Positions 59,353-64,000 of a stretch of DNA of 64,000 nt are shown piece after piece. The stretch covers positions 46,138-110,137 of the forward strand of contig CAMXWX010000001.1 in NCBI GenBank assembly GCA_947252975.1, in the 5' to 3' direction. The translations under genes and the position numbers were made by a program. The notes under the pieces were generated by a model. That model did not search any database, was not told the origin of the DNA, and saw nothing but the letters and a program-made list of their open reading frames with translations. The DNA comes from an uncultured Gardnerella sp. (GTDB taxonomy: Bacteria; Actinomycetota; Actinomycetes; Actinomycetales; Bifidobacteriaceae). Each line of letters opens with the position of its first letter. Within the stretch, counting starts at the first letter, position 1.

Positions 59353-61158
59353 CTAAATGTCGTATCGCCAGCTTTTATCTGTTATAACGCGCGCAACTGC
59401 AAGCCCTAATGGCAAGCAAATAATCACCATAAACGCGCGGAAAGTCCAGTCTAAAGCAGGAAGAGTATTAAACTGACCGAGATAGAACATTGCGCGATAC
59501 ATATAAAGTCCAGGAACCATAATCACAATAGATGGAACCGTAAGACCAATGCGCGGATATCCCAAGTATTGCGGCGCCCAGCCTCTATGCACAATTGCAC
59601 GCCAAGCGGAAGCCAAAAGACCAGCAAGCAAAGCGCCAGTAAACGCTGCGATCTCTGCAGCTACGCCAAAATCAGCCATTGTTAAGCGCAAAGTATCGGT
59701 AATTGCTCCGATTATTCCAGCAACAAAACACATTCGTTGAGGAGAATTAAACAGAACGGAGAATCCCCACACGCCTGCAAACGCTGTAATCATTCTAAGA
59801 ACAGCATTAAGCCAAGGATTTAAGCCAAGCGGAGTAAAGCCTTGAGGGTCTAGCTGAACAAGGCTTGCAACCATCCAGCCTGCAAGAGTGCCCATTAGAA
59901 TAATCGCCATTGTGTAGCAAAGCCGCTGAATGCCAGAAGGAAAATCAATCTTAGCAATATCTAAGCCGCCTGTAATAAGCGGGAAGCCTGGAATTACAAA
60001 CAAAACAGAGCCAATATAAGCCGTATTGTGATGCAAAGCAGAAGGGTCAAAGCAACCAATAATGCGCAAAGAAGCAATGCAACTTAAAGCGCCAACAGCA
60101 ACAGCAATAAACGTTACAACGAATTGGTTTAGATGATGCATAAACATGCGTCTTCTAACGTAGTGGCCAATTCCAGCGCCAATAAAAGCGCCAAGCATAT
60201 CGTAAGCGCCGCCGCCAAGCAAAAATGCGAAGGATGCGCATGCTACTGCAGAGGCAAGGCCAGCAAACCAAGGTTTATAAAGAGGCTTGCGGTTTTTGAT
60301 TAAGTCTAAGCGGTCGTGAACTTGACGAACTGTAAGCGGCGCGGAGAAATCGCCAGCAGGATTTGCGTTAGAGGAAGTAGTGGAATTGTTTTTAAGATCT
60401 GAATTCAAATTATTTTGGCTATTTTGAGCATTTTTAACATTCTTGACATTTTGAACGTGAGAAAAATGCTCAACATACGTTTTTTCTGGCTGTAGCGCAA
60501 AAATTCCGCGAGGTTTTTCTTTGCGAATCGCCTCTTGAATTGCCATTTTTTCTTCGACTTTTGCAGCGTGCTCCTCCGACTGCTTAGCTGTTTGAACAAT
60601 CGCATTCTCGTTACTGCTAGCTTGAAGAGTGTCTACTAATTCCTTGGAAACAGTGGCTTTTGAATGATATAAGGAATCGTTTCCAAGTTTAACGTTAAAC
60701 CAATCTGCAAAATGTTCGAGAAGCCAAATTCTCTCTGTGTTTACGCCAGTAGTAGGAAGATCAACAACTTCTGTAATTCGCTCATGCTTATCTGTGCAAG
60801 TAGCTTCAATATCGGTTAAATTAACGTCTGCACGAACATTTACACCCATAGGTTCGCCAACGCGGTGCATAAGCTCGCGAACGCGGTAGCTTCCAGTTCC
60901 AGCGCCTAAACCTAAAGCGCCAACGCGAATAATAATGCTGGATTTTGCTGCAATTCCAGCTTGCGTAACTGGTTTATCCCAATCGCGCTCAACATCTTCC
61001 ATATCTAGCGGAATCGCGTGCGTTTGAAAGCGCCCAGAAGGCTTTCCAACAATATGACCAGTCGAAAGTATTTGCGGCTTATTGCTATCGCTGTTGCTGC
61101 CGTTATTATTGACGTTATTGCTATCGCTGCTATCCGCGTTATTCTCTTCTATGCTCAC
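59353..61158 (-). CDS. thrE: Threonine/serine exporter, ThrE family
   Basis: 601 residues. A long polar N-terminal half contains the first ThrE domain (about 80-190: RVGALGLGAGTGSYRVRELMHRVG), a Lys/Glu-rich and Asn/Ser-rich linker (190-285), then about ten membrane helices (290-590) covering the rest of ThrE and the ThrE_2 domain (GFPLITGGLDIAKIDFPSG, VPSIVIMVPGLYMYRA). Exports threonine and serine by proton exchange. An Asn/Ser-rich 25-residue start is not part of the family. Monocistronic. Confidence 0.88.
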   Translation of the reverse strand: MSIEENNADSSDSNNVNNNGSNSDSNKPQILSTGHIVGKPSGRFQTHAIPLDMEDVERDWDKPVTQAGIAAKSSIIIRVGALGLGAGTGSYRVRELMHRVGEPMGVNVRADVNLTDIEATCTDKHERITEVVDLPTTGVNTERIWLLEHFADWFNVKLGNDSLYHSKATVSKELVDTLQASSNENAIVQTAKQSEEHAAKVEEKMAIQEAIRKEKPRGIFALQPEKTYVEHFSHVQNVKNVKNAQNSQNNLNSDLKNNSTTSSNANPAGDFSAPLTVRQVHDRLDLIKNRKPLYKPWFAGLASAVACASFAFLLGGGAYDMLGAFIGAGIGHYVRRRMFMHHLNQFVVTFIAVAVGALSCIASLRIIGCFDPSALHHNTAYIGSVLFVIPGFPLITGGLDIAKIDFPSGIQRLCYTMAIILMGTLAGWMVASLVQLDPQGFTPLGLNPWLNAVLRMITAFAGVWGFSVLFNSPQRMCFVAGIIGAITDTLRLTMADFGVAAEIAAFTGALLAGLLASAWRAIVHRGWAPQYLGYPRIGLTVPSIVIMVPGLYMYRAMFYLGQFNTLPALDWTFRAFMVIICLPLGLAVARVITDKSWRYDI

Positions 61159-61275
61159 AATTTTTTAGTATACGCATTGCATTGCCTATAAAAAATTTAT
61201 ATAAAAAATCAGTCCTAAGGTCGGTTCACAATTATTTTGGAATCTCGCTGGAAACAAAGGCTGTGGGCTTGCAAC

Positions 61276-61348
61276 TTTTGACCTAAATAACCGCGGAGGA
61301 GCCGCGGAAGTCAAACGACCAAGCAACCTTATGACTAGCACAAGGAGG
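61276..61348 (+). promoter_or_regulatory. Structured ppc leader
   Basis: CCGCGG-AGGAG-CCGCGG (61291-61307) is a perfect GC stem in otherwise AT-rich DNA, enclosed by TTGAC (61278-61282) / GTCAA (61310-61314). Nearer the start, CCTT (61327-61330) can pair with AAGG (61342-61345) of the ribosome site AAGGAGG (61342-61348). The arrangement suggests control of translation or an attenuator. Confidence 0.45.
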
Positions 61349-61352
61349 TCTG

Positions 61353-64000
61353 ATGACAACTCAAAATCAACAGGTAACTCCAGCAGACGCAACTATTGTA
61401 ACGTCTGGTTTAGGGCGAAAAGGCCCCGAGGAGCGCGAACTGCCAGCATCGCTTAAGCAAGACATGGATTTGTGCTTGCATATTCTGCGCGATGTTTTAG
61501 GCGAATTTGATGAAAAATTATTAACCGTATTTGACGAAGTGCGCTTAAATGCTGTAGACGCAAGTGCAGCACACTTTAATCAAATGCTTGATGCTCAAGA
61601 AACAGAAAACGACGGACTAAGCAAGGCTGTAGAAAAAATCAATGGCATGGATTTGCCAGATATGCAATTGCTTGCGCGCGCGTTTGCTACATACTTCCAT
61701 CTTGCAAATCTTTGCGAAGAAAACTACAGGGTTTCTGTGCTGCATCAGCGCGAATGCGGCGTTGAGGATTCTAATCCAGTAGATCCAGTGAACGAGCTAA
61801 CTTGCGCATATCACAAGTTGCTTACAGAAATGAGCCCTGCGCAAGCTAAGGAATTGCTTGCAAAGCTTGAGTTCCACCCAGTTTTTACTGCGCACCCAAC
61901 AGAAGCTAGGCGCAAGGCTGTAGCTGGTAAAATCCGCAGAATATCGCAGCTTTTAAGTAAGCACAATACTTTAGGCGGATCGGATAAGCGCGAGAATTAT
62001 CGTAAGCTATACAACGAGATTGACGCATTGTTGCGTACATCTCCAATCGCACTTAAAAAGCCAACTCCTGTTGAAGAAGCGGACACGATTCTAGACATTT
62101 TTGACGCCACTTTGTTCAACACGATTCCGCTGGTTTATCGCAGATTTGACGATTGGTTGCTAGGTAAGAAGGCTGGCTTAGTGTCACCGCGTTGCCCAGC
62201 GTTCTTCCATCCAGGAAGCTGGATTGGCTCCGATAGAGACGGAAATCCAAATGTTACAGCAAAAGTTAGCAGGCAAGTTGCTAGGAAGTTTAGCGACCAC
62301 GTTCTTGCTGCTCTAGAAGAGCGCACGCGTGAAGTTGGAAAATGCTTAACAATGGAAACGCGCACAACTCCTCCAAGTGTTGAGCTTTTGGAGCTTTGGA
62401 ATCGCCAGCGAGAAATGAGCGAGCAGCTAACGGAAAGCGCATCCGACGTTTCCAACAGCGAGCCACATAGAGCCGTTATGCTTGTTATGGCAGATCGTTT
62501 GCACAGAACGATTAGCCGAGATACAGACATAATGTATCATTCTTGCGAAGATTTTATTGAAGACTTGCACATTGTGCAAAGGTCGCTTGCGGCTGCTGGC
62601 GATTCGCGCGCGGCTTATGGTCCATTGCAAGATCTTATTTGGCAAGCGCAAACATTTGGATTCCACATGGTGGAAATGGAGTTTCGTCAGCATTCGCTCG
62701 TGCATTCTCGCGCTTTGGAAGATATTCGCGAACACGGTTTGCATGGGGAGCGCGGCCCGCTTCAGCCAATGACTCGCGAAGTTCTAGACACTTTCCGCGC
62801 GCTTGGTGCTATTCAAAAGCGAAATGGTATGCGCGCTGCTCGCCGCTACATTATATCGTTTGCAAAGTCTGCTCAGCATGTTCGCGATGTGTTTGAGCTT
62901 AATCGCCTTGCGTTTGCTCACCCACAAGATGCGCCAACAATCGATGTAATCCCGCTTTTTGAGCAGCTTGAAGACTTGCAAAATTCGGTTAATGTTCTGG
63001 AAGAAATCATTAAGATTCCAGAAGTTCAAGCTCGCTTAAAGGCCACTGGCCGCAAGATGGAAGTTATGCTCGGTTACTCCGACTCTTCCAAAGACGCAGG
63101 CCCTACTTCTGCAACGCTTGCTTTGCATTCTGCTCAAGAGCGCATTGCTCAGTGGGCTAAAAAGCACGATATTGACCTAACGCTGTTCCACGGTCGCGGT
63201 GGCGCTGTTGGACGAGGTGGAGGCCCTGCAAACCGTGCTGTTTTGGCTCAACCAGTTGGGTCAGTAAATTGCAGATTTAAGCTTACTGAGCAAGGCGAGG
63301 TTATTTTTGCTCGCTATGGTAACCCAATTTTGGCGATTCGCCACTTGGAATCTGTTGCTGCAGCAACTTTGCTTCAGTCGGCTCCAAGCGTTGAGAAAAC
63401 AAACACAGAGATGACGCATAAGTATGCGGATATGGCTCAAAAGCTTGATGTTGCGGCGCATAATCGTTTTATTGATTTGCTTCAAACAGATGACTTTACG
63501 CCGTGGTTCTCAACCGTTACTCCGCTTAGTGAGATTGGTTTGCTTCCAATTGGCTCTCGCCCTGCAAAGCGAGGCCTTGGCGCAAAGTCTTTGGATGATT
63601 TGCGTACAATCCCGTGGGTGTTCTCTTGGGCACAAGCTCGAATCAACTTGGCAGCGTGGTACGGCTTGGGTACAGCTTGCGAAAAGTTTGGCGACTTGCA
63701 AACTTTGCGCAAAGCGTACGAAGAGTGGCCACTTTTCAGCACTTTTATTGACAACATTGAGATGTCTTTGGCTAAAACGGATGAGCGCATTGCTCGCATG
63801 TATCTAAGCCTTGGAGATCGCGAAGATTTGAGCAACAAGGTGCTTTCGGAAATGCAACTTACGCGCAAGTGGGTTTTGCAAATTGTTGGAGATAAGTGGC
63901 CGTTGCAACATCGCCATGTGCTTGGCCAGGCAATCCGCGTGCGCTCGCCTTACGTGGACGCGCTTTCTGTGATTCAGTCACTTGCATTGCATAAGTTGCG
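61353..64000 (+). CDS. ppc: Phosphoenolpyruvate carboxylase, 3' end cut off
   Basis: The frame is open from ATG 61353 (AAGGAGG 4-5 nt upstream) to the window edge, 882 codons; only the last part of the C-terminus is missing. Motifs: catalytic His in FHPVFTAHPTEARR, WIGSDRDGNPNVT, MLGYSDSSKDAG, and FHGRGGAVGRGGGP. It carboxylates PEP with bicarbonate to oxaloacetate, an anaplerotic step in bifidobacteria that lack a full TCA cycle. Codons are more GC-rich than the neighbours, consistent with strong expression. Divergent from thrE across 194 bp. Confidence 0.96.
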   Translation, partial: MTTQNQQVTPADATIVTSGLGRKGPEERELPASLKQDMDLCLHILRDVLGEFDEKLLTVFDEVRLNAVDASAAHFNQMLDAQETENDGLSKAVEKINGMDLPDMQLLARAFATYFHLANLCEENYRVSVLHQRECGVEDSNPVDPVNELTCAYHKLLTEMSPAQAKELLAKLEFHPVFTAHPTEARRKAVAGKIRRISQLLSKHNTLGGSDKRENYRKLYNEIDALLRTSPIALKKPTPVEEADTILDIFDATLFNTIPLVYRRFDDWLLGKKAGLVSPRCPAFFHPGSWIGSDRDGNPNVTAKVSRQVARKFSDHVLAALEERTREVGKCLTMETRTTPPSVELLELWNRQREMSEQLTESASDVSNSEPHRAVMLVMADRLHRTISRDTDIMYHSCEDFIEDLHIVQRSLAAAGDSRAAYGPLQDLIWQAQTFGFHMVEMEFRQHSLVHSRALEDIREHGLHGERGPLQPMTREVLDTFRALGAIQKRNGMRAARRYIISFAKSAQHVRDVFELNRLAFAHPQDAPTIDVIPLFEQLEDLQNSVNVLEEIIKIPEVQARLKATGRKMEVMLGYSDSSKDAGPTSATLALHSAQERIAQWAKKHDIDLTLFHGRGGAVGRGGGPANRAVLAQPVGSVNCRFKLTEQGEVIFARYGNPILAIRHLESVAAATLLQSAPSVEKTNTEMTHKYADMAQKLDVAAHNRFIDLLQTDDFTPWFSTVTPLSEIGLLPIGSRPAKRGLGAKSLDDLRTIPWVFSWAQARINLAAWYGLGTACEKFGDLQTLRKAYEEWPLFSTFIDNIEMSLAKTDERIARMYLSLGDREDLSNKVLSEMQLTRKWVLQIVGDKWPLQHRHVLGQAIRVRSPYVDALSVIQSLALHKL

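Noticed and set aside
1-64000. Mobile elements, prophage, toxin-antitoxin or defence systems
   Set aside because: I looked for transposase, integrase, restriction, Cas and toxin families and for long terminal repeats and found none; the window is core chromosome.

Overview
The window suggests a low-GC member of the Bifidobacteriaceae, most likely Gardnerella. The evidence is gene content and order: actinobacterial families (FhaA/FhaB, PstP, PASTA kinase PknB, CrgA, DUF3073, DUF3566, DUF4032, MurJ with a pseudokinase, an Rpf-like G5 transglycosylase) on AT-rich DNA, in the chromosomal-origin order typical of actinobacteria. The species call is an inference from these features; no database search was run.

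Layout. 1-7.3 kb: end of a mycoredoxin-like gene, tRNA-Lys, a fucose mutarotase, a DUF4032 kinase-like protein, a sugar-importer ATPase (UgpC/MsmK type), a membrane-anchored Ser/Thr kinase, a DsbA-like thiol protein and tRNA-Thr. 7.5-7.63 kb: an RNA with consecutive C-loop hairpins that resembles the actinobacterial 6C RNA. 7.8-21 kb: Rpf-like transglycosylase, KsgA, a LytR_C protein, then the block cca-nudix-DUF6049-murJ-pseudokinase-trxB, which parallels the Mycobacterium pcnA-mutT4-Rv3909-mviN-trxB2 region. 21-27.3 kb (minus strand): parB, parA, rsmG, jag, yidC, yidD, rnpA, rpmH, studded with parS sites. 27.3-38.3 kb (plus strand): dnaA, dnaN, recF, dciA, gyrB, gyrA and a DUF3566 protein. 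The origin is at 27.5-29.9 kb: DnaA boxes flank dnaA on both sides, an AT-rich unwinding element precedes dnaN, and gene orientation diverges from this point.

38.4-48.7 kb: mscL and a PAP2 phosphatase on the minus strand, then a tightly overlapping plus-strand operon fhaA-fhaB-pstP-rodA-pbpA-pknA-pknB, the growth and division signalling cassette. 48.9-54.1 kb: sortase, DUF881 protein, CrgA, a THUMP-like methyltransferase, an off-origin cluster of DnaA boxes, a rhomboid protease and a 70-residue membrane protein. 54.3-64 kb: glycogen phosphorylase, a sterol-carrier-family protein, a DUF3073 protein, TrpRS, a ThrE-type exporter, and PEP carboxylase running off the right edge.

The genes act mainly in three linked programmes: initiation and segregation of the chromosome (DnaA, DciA, ParAB/parS), ribosome, tRNA and membrane-protein biogenesis (RpmH, RnpA, YidC/YidD, Jag, RsmG, KsgA, CCA enzyme), and control of peptidoglycan synthesis (PknA/PknB, PstP, FhaA, MurJ, the separate pseudokinase, RodA, PbpA, CrgA). 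I see no insertion sequence, prophage, CRISPR array or defence island. The notable items are non-coding or architectural: parS sites written into parB codons, a third DnaA-box cluster, a DnaA-trio-like element, the C-loop RNA, and a MurJ pseudokinase encoded as a separate protein.
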